A stretch of 51,881 nucleotides of DNA from Verrucomicrobiota bacterium (GTDB taxonomy: Bacteria > Verrucomicrobiota > Verrucomicrobiia > Chthoniobacterales > UBA10450). Location of the stretch: positions 1 to 51,881 of the forward strand of contig VBQC01000002.1 of the NCBI GenBank assembly GCA_005887825.1, in the 5' to 3' direction. Under the pieces are notes generated by a model. It saw only the letters and a program-made list of their open reading frames with translations. It had not been told where the DNA came from and did not search any database. A program made the position numbers and the translations under genes. Positions 38,308-46,938 of this stretch are shown piece by piece; within the stretch, counting starts at the first letter, position 1; each line of letters begins with the position of its first letter.

Positions 38308-38679
38308 TTAAACAGCGAAACTCTCGCCACAGGAGCAGTGCGCGACGGCGTTTGGGTTCGTTACTTTGAAGCCGCCTTTTTGCAGGTCCTCGCTGTAATC
38401 GAGTACAGATCCGCTGACAAAGAGCGCGCTCTTTGGATCGACAACGAGACGGATGTTCGAGGTCGGAACGAGAATGTCGCGCTCTTTCGGGCCGTCCACC
38501 AAATCCATGACATATTGCAGTCCCGAGCATCCGCCGCCGACCACGCCCAGGCGTAAGGCGCCATTTGGCTTGCCCTTTTCCTCCAGTAGCGATGCCAGTT
38601 TGCGCGCCGCACTCTCAGTGACGCTGATCAGGCGCTCATTGCCGATTTTATAATTGATTGCCGTCGATTCCATCGTCAT
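38308..38679 (-). CDS. erpA: HesB/IscA/ErpA iron-sulfur cluster insertion protein
   Basis: 123 aa; GGGCSGLQY and CSCGESF conserved cysteines. Confidence 0.93.
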   Translation of the reverse strand: MTMESTAINYKIGNERLISVTESAARKLASLLEEKGKPNGALRLGVVGGGCSGLQYVMDLVDGPKERDILVPTSNIRLVVDPKSALFVSGSVLDYSEDLQKGGFKVTNPNAVAHCSCGESFAV

Positions 38680-38688
38680 CGAAGAGAA

Positions 38689-39720
38689 TTAGGAAAGCAG
38701 AAACGCAGGAGTCGGCTTTTCAACTTTTTCCCGCTCCGTACTCGTAATTTCTTGATTCAAAATATTTTCTTCCGCGATCACCTCAACTTCGGCCAGCGTC
38801 GACACGTGTGCAAAGTTCTCACGCAACCGTTTCGCATTGGACATGGTCCGCGAGTAAGCCATCAGGCGCGCGCGCATCGATCGAATCGCGGGTTCCTCCG
38901 CGCCCCATTCGCGAACCGCGAGCTGGCAATGGCGCAGAATCAGGTTCCACTTTTCCGACAAGCTGGGTGCATCCATAATCTGTCCACTGGCGAGATGCTC
39001 TTTGATCTGATTGAAAATCCATGGGGCGCTCATGGCCGCGCGACCGATCATCGCGCCCGCGACTCCGGTTTCACGGCGTCGTTTCGCAACTTCGGCGGCA
39101 CTGGATAGGTCGCCGTTCCCGATAACCGGAATTGGAACAGCAGCAGCAACTTCACCGATGATATTCCAATCCGCAGCGCCAGCATAACCTTGCGCGCGTG
39201 TGCGACCGTGCACAGTTATCGCCGTGATTCCTGCATCAACGAGCAGGCGTGCTACATGAGCGGCGTTGATCGAATCGGCATCCCAGCCAATCCGAATCTT
39301 GGCCGTCACCGGCACAGGCGCGACCGCCCGAACTACCGCGGTCGCTACGCTGGCCAAAGCCGGACAATCTTTCAACAACGCGGAGCCGCCATTTCTGGCA
39401 ACCACTTTGTTGACGGGACAACCGAAATTTAGATCAATGAAATCTGGACGCACCCAATCAACGACTTGGCACGCCGCTTCCGCCATGTGTTGGGCATCGG
39501 CGCCAAAGAGTTGCACACCGATTGGCCGTTCGATCTCATCAAAGTCGAGGTATTCACGGGTCCGCGCATTGCGGCGGAAAATTCCTTCGGCAGAAACGAA
39601 TTCGGTCGTGAGAACGTCGGCGCCATATTCTTTGCAGAGCTGTCGGAAAATTTTGTCCGACACCCCAGCCATCGGCGCGAGGTAAAGCGGAAATTGTTCG
39701 AAAAACCAGGGAAGAAGCAT
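38689..39720 (-). CDS. dusB: tRNA-dihydrouridine synthase
   Basis: APMAGVSDKIFRQLCKEYGADVLTTEFVSAEG, DLNFGCPVNKVVARNGGSALL, VHGRTRAQGYAG. Confidence 0.93.
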   Translation of the reverse strand: MLLPWFFEQFPLYLAPMAGVSDKIFRQLCKEYGADVLTTEFVSAEGIFRRNARTREYLDFDEIERPIGVQLFGADAQHMAEAACQVVDWVRPDFIDLNFGCPVNKVVARNGGSALLKDCPALASVATAVVRAVAPVPVTAKIRIGWDADSINAAHVARLLVDAGITAITVHGRTRAQGYAGAADWNIIGEVAAAVPIPVIGNGDLSSAAEVAKRRRETGVAGAMIGRAAMSAPWIFNQIKEHLASGQIMDAPSLSEKWNLILRHCQLAVREWGAEEPAIRSMRARLMAYSRTMSNAKRLRENFAHVSTLAEVEVIAEENILNQEITSTEREKVEKPTPAFLLS

Positions 39721-39729
39721 CTCGATCTT

Positions 39730-40239
39730 TCAACGATGTGCCGCGGTCTGGAGCAGGTTCGCGACTTCGTTTTGCACGTTTTCCAATTCGTCCAGCCGTA
39801 ATTGCGGATCGGGCACGATGAATACATCGCCAGTCGCGCCGTGTTCGTAAATCAAAAGTCGGCCCGTCCCAGCTTGTTCGGTCTTAATTTGCTTCAGAAC
39901 ACGTTTGCGCTCGAGCATGGCAGCGAGGACGTAGCACGCATTCGCCGGCGGGTTCTCCGATGCAATTAAACGGCGAAAGAGCTGCTCCGCATTCTCTTTT
40001 GCCAGAGGCTCGGCCGGTGGCGGCGCCAGAGGTTCATAGCGTGATTTCCAAAATGAAAACGGCTGAATGTTCTCGTTGCGGATCCGCCACGCCTCTTCGC
40101 TCAAGTCCTGGCGTCGATAACCATCGGTGTCGTAAAATAGCAGGGTGTAGAAATACTCGCCGGCGGCAAAGGGTCGATGGGTCACGGCGCAGGCATCCGC
40201 CCGATGCTTGATCGCCCATTCGTTCGGGAGAGGGTTCAT
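39730..40239 (-). CDS. Conserved hypothetical protein
   Basis: From internal Met: MNPLPNEWAIKHRADACAVTHRPFAAGEYFYTLLFYDTDGYRRQDLSEEAW...; ATGA overlap with lptF end. Confidence 0.7.
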   Translation of the reverse strand: MNPLPNEWAIKHRADACAVTHRPFAAGEYFYTLLFYDTDGYRRQDLSEEAWRIRNENIQPFSFWKSRYEPLAPPPAEPLAKENAEQLFRRLIASENPPANACYVLAAMLERKRVLKQIKTEQAGTGRLLIYEHGATGDVFIVPDPQLRLDELENVQNEVANLLQTAAHR

Positions 40240-41375
40240 CGCGCAACTATACGTCGCGCGGTGAAAAGATGAAAGCCGGGCGCTTCGCGGTTGGAAGCGC
40301 GCAGATAGAGCAGATAGAGACCAATCGCGGCGAAAAGAACGTTCGGCGTCCAAGCCGCGACCCAGGGAGAGACACGGTCGCCTTCGCCGAGGGCCAGGAA
40401 AAGATGTACTAAAAAGTTCATCGAAAAGACGAGAAAAACCGCAGCCGCAACACTTGATAGCACGCCCCGGCGCGAATAGCCGATTCCGAGCGGGGCCGCG
40501 ATCCAAACAACAACCAAACAAGTCCACGGCAGGGCAAGGCGATACTGCAGATGCGTGCGAAACGGCGCGAGCAAAGTAGCGGGAAAATCCGCATTGAAAT
40601 GCAAATACTCCAGCAGTTCTGGCAAGCTTAGGAATTCTGCGCGCTCATTTGCGCTGCTGAGCCGGAACGGGGTTTCGCTCCAATGCTCGACCTTGAGCGA
40701 GGGATAAATCTGCTCGTCAACGATATTTCCCGTATGATCATAGTGAACGACTTTCACGTTCTCCAGATCCCAGGTTTTCGTTTCCGGGCGGTAAAAGGCG
40801 CGCGTCGCCAGATAATTCGTAACGATATTGTCGTTGGCGTCCTGTTGAAGCACCTGAACGCTATTAAACGTATTGCCGTGGGGGAGAAAACTCTGAATGA
40901 ACCAGGTGCGCAAATCGGTTCGGTTACGAAAGATTTGTCCCGAGACATAGCGCTCGGGACGCGCCTGCGCTTCCGAGAGAAATGTTTTGCGCGCCATTTC
41001 CGCGTGCGGCGCTAGCGAATAATTTAGCGCCATGCTCGCTGCCACCGTGAGCAGCCCCATGCCGATCAATGGCAGGAGAACGCGCGGGAGACTTACGCCC
41101 GCGGTCAACATGGACACAACTTCGTTCGCGCGCGACATGCGGCCCAGCGTAAAAAGCAGCGCGAGCAGGAGCGAAACTGGCAGGAGAATGATGAAAACCT
41201 GTGGGACCTGCGTCGCATAATAACGACCGACGAGAAAAAGACTGATATGCTCGTCGAGAAAGGTCGAAATGTTGTCGCTGATATCGAAAATGAGCCAGAT
41301 GGAGATAAAACCGGCGATGCAGTAAAGATAGACCTGCAAGAAATTACGAATGACGTAGCGATCCAGGAGTCTCAT
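40236..41375 (-). CDS. lptF: LptF/LptG-family permease (YjgP/YjgQ)
   Basis: MRLLDRYVIRNFLQVYLYCIAGFISIWLIFDISDNISTFLD...; MSRANEVVSMLTAGVSLPRVLLPL. Confidence 0.9.
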   Translation of the reverse strand: MRLLDRYVIRNFLQVYLYCIAGFISIWLIFDISDNISTFLDEHISLFLVGRYYATQVPQVFIILLPVSLLLALLFTLGRMSRANEVVSMLTAGVSLPRVLLPLIGMGLLTVAASMALNYSLAPHAEMARKTFLSEAQARPERYVSGQIFRNRTDLRTWFIQSFLPHGNTFNSVQVLQQDANDNIVTNYLATRAFYRPETKTWDLENVKVVHYDHTGNIVDEQIYPSLKVEHWSETPFRLSSANERAEFLSLPELLEYLHFNADFPATLLAPFRTHLQYRLALPWTCLVVVWIAAPLGIGYSRRGVLSSVAAAVFLVFSMNFLVHLFLALGEGDRVSPWVAAWTPNVLFAAIGLYLLYLRASNREAPGFHLFTARRIVAR

Positions 41376-41565
41376 CGGGATTTTCGAATGTCGATCCGCG
41401 AATTACGATAGCATCTGGTTGGAGTATAGGCATCCTGCCTGTCCGGCGCGCGGGCTTCCGAGCCTGCGAAACGGCGCAGCGACCAAACCGGATAATTTCT
41501 GTCGTCTTTCGGCATCCGGAAAAGACCGCTATGCTGATTGAGTCTCAGAACCGGGCTATCTCCAA

Positions 41566-43545
41566 ATGATCGCGCTGAAAGATTCTCTGGGCACCGAATT
41601 TGTCGAACGCGTTCGCGCATTTTTTTCCGACAACGGGCCGCTCTCGAAGGCGAAGAATTTCGAGTTTCGCCCGCAACAACAGGAAATGGCGGCAGCCATA
41701 GCGCGGGCGCTGGAAGAAGAGCGGCATCTTGTCGTTGAAGCGGGCACAGGCGTGGGCAAATCGCTCGCCTATCTCGCTCCGGCGATTTTGTTTGCGATCG
41801 AGCAGCACAAAAAAGCGATCGTTTCCACCCACACGATCAATCTTCAGGAACAGCTTCTTTACAAAGATATCCCCATTTTAAAGAAGATTTTGCCCGTTGA
41901 ATTCGAAGCGGCTCTCATGAAAGGGCGGCAAAATTATCTCTGCCCACGACGACTGGAACGCGCGCTTCAGCAGCAAAATGAGCTTTTCACTGGCCCGGAG
42001 CAAAATGAGCTGACCAGACTCGCCGAATGGGCGGGCACGACCCGTGACGGCTCGCTCAGCGATCTATCAGTCGAGCCTGATCCAAAAGTTTGGACCCAGG
42101 TTTGCAGCGAGCCGCATATCTGCACGACGAAAAGTTGCGGACAATCGAATTGCTTTTACCAGCAGGCACGGAAACGGCTTCTCTCGTCGGACGTGATTGT
42201 CATCAATCACACTTTGCTCTTCATGCTTCTGGGAAGTCCGGACCAACAGGCAGAGCGGGAAAGCGGTTATCTTTTTCCAAACGACTTCATCATTTTCGAC
42301 GAAGCCCACACGGTGGAACAAGTCGCCTCGCGCCAGATTGGCATCGGCATCTCGCAGTACGGTCTGAGATCGACAATCCAACGGCTCTACAACGCGCGCA
42401 CCCGCAAGGGCCTGTTCACGGTCATGCGAGACGCAACCGGGGTGAGACTGGCGGCGGAGCTTGTCGATCGAGTAGAGCAGTTTTTCGCCGCGATTGAATC
42501 GTGCTCGGATTTCCGGAAAGGGCGCGAATTTCGTGTTCGCACGCCAGAGTTTGTTCCGGACACGATCACTGGACATTTGACCGCGTTGCAGGCGCGGATC
42601 AGCGATGTGGCGAGACGTGCCGATGATGAGTTTCTCAAGGCGGAATTGCAGGAGCTTGGCCGGCGGATTCGCGATGCACGCGACGGCACAGCCATTTTCC
42701 TGGAGCAAAGCGCCCGCGAACATGTTTATTGGGTGGAGCGCACCGGCAAGACCGCACAGTTTCTCTCGCTGAACGCGGCGCCCATCGACCTTGCGCCGGT
42801 GCTGCGCCGCATGATTTTTCGCGAAGACTGCTGCTGCGTCATGACGAGCGCAACGCTCTCAGTGGGCCGCTCTGATCTCGCTTATATCCGGAAGCGCATC
42901 GGGGCAGACGAAGCCGAGCCATTGTTGCTCGGGAGTCCGTTCGATTTTCGCACGCAGATGAAAATGTTCATCGTACAGAAAATGCCCGACCCGCGAGACG
43001 CCGGCTACGAGGAAGCACTCGAGCATTGGATCGCGCATTTTGTCGAGGAAACGGACGGACGCGCCTTTGTTCTTTTCACAAATTATCGCGGTATGCAGCA
43101 GGTGGCCGATCAAATGCGGGAATTTTTCGCAAACAAGAAAATGAACCTTCTTTTGCAAGGCGGGGGCGCTCCACGGGGTCGTTTGCTCGAACAATTCAAA
43201 ACCACGCCACGCAGTGTGCTCTTTGGAACCAACAGTTTTTGGATGGGGGTAGATGTTCCGGGCGAGGCGCTCTCCAATGTGATTATCACGCGGCTGCCTT
43301 TCGCCGTGCCGGATCATCCGCTCATCGAAGCGAAACTTGAACTAGTCGAGGAGCGGGGCGGCGATCCGTTCACCGAATATTCGTTGCCGGAAGCAATCCT
43401 AAAACTTCGCCAAGGCGTCGGCCGTCTGATCCGAACAAAAAGCGATCGCGGTATCATTGTCATTCTAGATAACCGGATCGTGACCAAACCGTACGGGCGC
43501 GCATTTCTGCAAGCGCTACCGAAGTGTCCAGTGAAAATTATTTAG
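41566..43545 (+). CDS. dinG: DinG-family ATP-dependent helicase
   Basis: EAGTGVGKSLAYLAPAI (Walker A), four-Cys segment CSEPHICTTKSCGQSNCF, DEAHTVEQVA, GVGRLIRTKSDRGIIVILDNR. Confidence 0.93.
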   Translation: MIALKDSLGTEFVERVRAFFSDNGPLSKAKNFEFRPQQQEMAAAIARALEEERHLVVEAGTGVGKSLAYLAPAILFAIEQHKKAIVSTHTINLQEQLLYKDIPILKKILPVEFEAALMKGRQNYLCPRRLERALQQQNELFTGPEQNELTRLAEWAGTTRDGSLSDLSVEPDPKVWTQVCSEPHICTTKSCGQSNCFYQQARKRLLSSDVIVINHTLLFMLLGSPDQQAERESGYLFPNDFIIFDEAHTVEQVASRQIGIGISQYGLRSTIQRLYNARTRKGLFTVMRDATGVRLAAELVDRVEQFFAAIESCSDFRKGREFRVRTPEFVPDTITGHLTALQARISDVARRADDEFLKAELQELGRRIRDARDGTAIFLEQSAREHVYWVERTGKTAQFLSLNAAPIDLAPVLRRMIFREDCCCVMTSATLSVGRSDLAYIRKRIGADEAEPLLLGSPFDFRTQMKMFIVQKMPDPRDAGYEEALEHWIAHFVEETDGRAFVLFTNYRGMQQVADQMREFFANKKMNLLLQGGGAPRGRLLEQFKTTPRSVLFGTNSFWMGVDVPGEALSNVIITRLPFAVPDHPLIEAKLELVEERGGDPFTEYSLPEAILKLRQGVGRLIRTKSDRGIIVILDNRIVTKPYGRAFLQALPKCPVKII

Positions 43546-43623
43546 ATCTAACCCGCAATGTTGCACGAGGTGACCCCGGCCTTTCGACTGGCCACAATTT
43601 CCTAATCGTCCAGCGTTGGAGCG

Positions 43624-45753
43624 ATGAAACTTAGCACTGCAGTTTCGAAGATGGCGGTCCGGTTAGGAACGCACTGGTGGATGCTCGCGCTGACGGTCGT
43701 TTTGTTCGTGCTGGTGGCGGCTCTTGTCGATCTCAAGCCGGTGGTGGATGAGAATTTTTTCTTTTCAACCAGTGATCCCCAATTCCGCCAATCTAAAAAG
43801 ATCGAGCAGCGTTTTCCGTCGCGGCCTGAAGTTATCCTGACTGTGTCGTCCCGGAATATTTCGTCACCGCGCTACCTCGGTCGGATCCAAAAACTCACTC
43901 AACAGGTCAACACGATCGATGCGGTTAGCGCCGTTAAAAGTTTGACCGCAGGACCGAAGAATTTTGCAGACGCGTTGGCGAGCCCATTTTGGAGCCGCCT
44001 CCTGATCGCTCCGGACCGCAAATCCAGCAATGTCATCGTGTTCATGGAAGGCAAGGACACCGAGAAGTCGATCAAGCATCTCGAGCAAATCATGCACGAG
44101 CTCGATGAGAAAGATTTTCGAATTCATATCGCCGGTCCGCCTTATGTCGTTGAGATGATCCGGCGGAGTCTGGCCCACGACTTCTGGTACTTCAGCCTCA
44201 CCGCGGTCGTTTTGTTTGGGGTGACAATGGCGGTGATGTTCCGATCCGGTCGGGTATTTCTGGGAATGCTCGCGACCTGCACGAGCGCCGTTTTGTTGAC
44301 GTTGCTCCTCCAGTCAATGTTCGGCAAAAAGATCGGCATCCTCACTGTGAACCTCGGCACGATCGTGTTTGTCGTGGCGTTGTCGCACTTGGTTTACATG
44401 ACCTTCAACTGGCAGACACTCGCCGACCGGATGGGGAAGAAATCGCCCGATCTCGCGGCAGCCGCGCGGCGCATGACATTTCCCGCTTCGTTTTGGTCAA
44501 TGGTTTGCGCGTCGCTCGGGTTCGGCAGTTTGTTGATCGTCCAAGCCAAGCCGTTACGCGAACTGGGATTCGGCGGCGTGCTTGGGACGGTGGTGGCATT
44601 GATCTGCGCTTACGTGATGTATCCGTCGTTCCTGCGCTGGGCTGTGCCGCGCAAAACCAAGCTCTTGGAGGCAGAACCTTCCGACACATTTTGGTCGCGG
44701 CCGTTTGTGCCGTTGTCGCTGGCCGTCATTCTCCTCAGCGCCGGCCTGGGATTTGGGCTGAAGCAAGTAAACACCGACCCGAGCCTTCTCGATTATTTCA
44801 AGCCCCACCGGGAACTGCGCGACGGATTGGAATACGTCGACCGCACCGGCGGCTCGAGTCCGCTCACATTGGTCGTGGCCGCCGCCGACGGCAGCAAACT
44901 GAACACCGACGCTGCCTACCGGAAGATGTGGACGCTGCAAGGAGGGCTGGAGAATTACAAACCTGTCGGGGCTGTGATTTCACTTCCGACTCTCCTGGCT
45001 GAAGGCGATCGAACGCCGTTCTCCTTTTTTCTGAGCTACGAAAAGATGATGGAGATCATGGAGCAGCCCAAGTACGCGCGCGTCGCTAAGAGTTTTGTGA
45101 ACGACGATCGCACGCAAGCCGTGTTCCTCCTTCGGATGATCGAAGGCCGTCACGACAAACACCGGCTCGAAGTCGTCGACGATCTTCGCTCGATCGCGCG
45201 CAAGCACGGATTCAAGACCGCTCTCGTTGGCGGCATTTACTATTTGCAAGGTCGACTGGCGGCGCTTGTCGCTTCCAGTTTGGTAACCGGCCTTTTCTGG
45301 CTGAATGTTTTGTTCATCGGGATAGCGTGGATCGTCGCCTGGTCCGTCCGCGGGGCGGTGGCGATGATCGTGAGCTTGACTCTCGTGCCCCTGTGCATGC
45401 TTGGCGGCATCGGCTGGCTGCATGTACCGATGGATGTCATCTCGGCGCCGGCCACGAACGTTTGCATCGGCATAGCCATCGACTCGATGATTCATCTTGT
45501 CTTTGGCGTTCGCCGCGCGCAACGCGACGGAAAGAAAGGCTGGCCGGCCTGGGTAGCCGGACGCGAAGAACAATGGCGCGGGATTGTTTATTCGGACGTG
45601 ATTTTCGCCGCCGGCTTTGCCATTTTCGTGCTCTCCGATTTTCCGCCGACGCAGCGTTTCGGTGTGGTCGTGCTCGCCGGCCTAATCATCGACATCCTGG
45701 CAAACCTGTTCGTGTTGCCGCTACTCGGTGGAGCTCAGTGGAAAAAGAAGTGA
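43624..45753 (+). CDS. RND superfamily/MMPL-type transporter
   Basis: 709 aa; two TM domain repeats with a large extracytoplasmic loop; FFKP-like DYFKPHRELRDGLEYVD. Confidence 0.88.
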   Translation: MKLSTAVSKMAVRLGTHWWMLALTVVLFVLVAALVDLKPVVDENFFFSTSDPQFRQSKKIEQRFPSRPEVILTVSSRNISSPRYLGRIQKLTQQVNTIDAVSAVKSLTAGPKNFADALASPFWSRLLIAPDRKSSNVIVFMEGKDTEKSIKHLEQIMHELDEKDFRIHIAGPPYVVEMIRRSLAHDFWYFSLTAVVLFGVTMAVMFRSGRVFLGMLATCTSAVLLTLLLQSMFGKKIGILTVNLGTIVFVVALSHLVYMTFNWQTLADRMGKKSPDLAAAARRMTFPASFWSMVCASLGFGSLLIVQAKPLRELGFGGVLGTVVALICAYVMYPSFLRWAVPRKTKLLEAEPSDTFWSRPFVPLSLAVILLSAGLGFGLKQVNTDPSLLDYFKPHRELRDGLEYVDRTGGSSPLTLVVAAADGSKLNTDAAYRKMWTLQGGLENYKPVGAVISLPTLLAEGDRTPFSFFLSYEKMMEIMEQPKYARVAKSFVNDDRTQAVFLLRMIEGRHDKHRLEVVDDLRSIARKHGFKTALVGGIYYLQGRLAALVASSLVTGLFWLNVLFIGIAWIVAWSVRGAVAMIVSLTLVPLCMLGGIGWLHVPMDVISAPATNVCIGIAIDSMIHLVFGVRRAQRDGKKGWPAWVAGREEQWRGIVYSDVIFAAGFAIFVLSDFPPTQRFGVVVLAGLIIDILANLFVLPLLGGAQWKKK

Positions 45754-45836
45754 TCCTCGACAACCGGATCGTGACCAAGCCCTACGGGCGCGCCTTTCTG
45801 CAAACGCTGCCCAAGTGTCCAGTCGAGATTGTTTAG
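45750..45836 (+). pseudogene. Duplicated, diverged copy of the dinG 3' end
   Basis: VILDNRIVTKPYGRAFLQTLPKCPVEIV* versus VILDNRIVTKPYGRAFLQALPKCPVKII* at 43459..43545; mostly synonymous differences. Confidence 0.9.
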
Positions 45837-45918
45837 ACTTCGTCGGCGACGTGGCGCGATGCACGGCGTCGAGCGCCCAACAATTGAGTGACCGTTCACG
45901 GATAAACGATGAAACCCG

Positions 45919-46025
45919 ATGGTTCGCAACAAGCTGACCCGGCTAGGCACCCATTGGTAGATGCTCGCCGTTCACGGTCGTTTTGTTCGTCTTGGCTGCC
46001 ATCGTAATTTTCAGATTGGCGGAGA
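45919..46025 (+). pseudogene. Decayed 5' fragment of a second RND/MMPL transporter gene
   Basis: MVRNKLTRLGTHW*MLA[frameshift]VVLFVLAAIVIF versus KMAVRLGTHWWMLALTVVLFVLVAALV at 43651 on; in-frame TAG and 1-nt insertion. Confidence 0.8.
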
Positions 46026-46136
46026 ATTGGATTCATTGGCGAATAACTGGGTTGGCAATAACACTGTGAGCAGAACTGCCAGCCTTTTATATGGCCGTTG
46101 AATCATTCTCCGGAGGACTGAGACTAGCGGTCAGTT

Positions 46137-46748
46137 ATGCAAAGGACGAACCGCATTCATGAGCTGATGGAAAAAGCTATTCTTGCGCTTCCACGCCATC
46201 GGTGCCGTCGCGCAACGAAAAAGAAGCTCGCTGCCGCTGCATATGCGATGACAGAAGTTAATAACACGCGCAAAAAGCTCGAAAAATACGGTATGTCGGA
46301 TGTCCTATGCCTCTATGACGCAGCGCAATTCTGCATCATGTTCGACGCTGATCTGACGGTTCTCGCTCGTGATATGTGTTGCACTTCGGATTGGTGGCAG
46401 AGTCGACTTTATGGCCGCTTACTGGCTATGACGATCGTAGAGTGTGTCGAGGATATTCCGGCCGTTTTAGGCAAACGATTTCGTGAATCCCTCCAATCCG
46501 TTGTGGCAGACCATAGTCAACGTCAGCGCTTATCAGCGACCAGCAAAAGTCTATCAGAATTCCGCCACAACGTAAACGTGCAGCTTGAGGTGATCGACAA
46601 ACTCGACCTCAAAAAACTCACCGCGTTGGCGAGTGAACTTAACAATCTTCTCGGCGGCCTTTCGCGGGCGATGGCTGATATTTTCATGAACATCAATATC
46701 GTTCGAGAGACGTTGAAAAGTTTTGCCAAGCAGCCGTGGGGGATATGA
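46137..46748 (+). CDS. Hypothetical protein of unknown family
   Basis: 203 aa ORF MQRTNRIHELMEKAILALPRHRCRRATKKKLAAAAYAMTEVNNTRKKLEKYGMSDVLCLYDAAQFC...; no recognised motif. Confidence 0.5.
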   Translation: MQRTNRIHELMEKAILALPRHRCRRATKKKLAAAAYAMTEVNNTRKKLEKYGMSDVLCLYDAAQFCIMFDADLTVLARDMCCTSDWWQSRLYGRLLAMTIVECVEDIPAVLGKRFRESLQSVVADHSQRQRLSATSKSLSEFRHNVNVQLEVIDKLDLKKLTALASELNNLLGGLSRAMADIFMNINIVRETLKSFAKQPWGI

Positions 46749-46895
46749 AGTCTCAGCCGTGGCGAAATGTTCGGTGGAGATTGTTTTGAGAATTCCGATG
46801 TATCGGCTTTGGGTGCAGGTAGACGATTGGTTGGCGCTGCCAGTATAATCGATCATGCGAGTTGGCAGGACCGCGAGTCCAGCAACAGATCGGAA

Positions 46896-46909
46896 TGTTC
46901 GCTTGAACA
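46896..46909 (+). promoter_or_regulatory. LexA-type operator upstream of imuB-C/dnaE2
   Basis: TGTTCGCTTGAACA, 29 nt before the imuB-C ATG; identical including spacer to the imuA operator. Confidence 0.88.
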
Positions 46910-46938
46910 TATCCCAAGTTTAGTACTAAATTGAGCGC

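Noticed and set aside
44980-45573. 197-aa antisense ORF inside the RND transporter
   Set aside because: Composition typical of spurious antisense frames; the RND frame is clearly coding.
43459-45836. dinG-tail duplication as an assembly duplication artefact
   Set aside because: The two copies differ at many synonymous sites and have divergent flanks, unlike a misassembled identical repeat.
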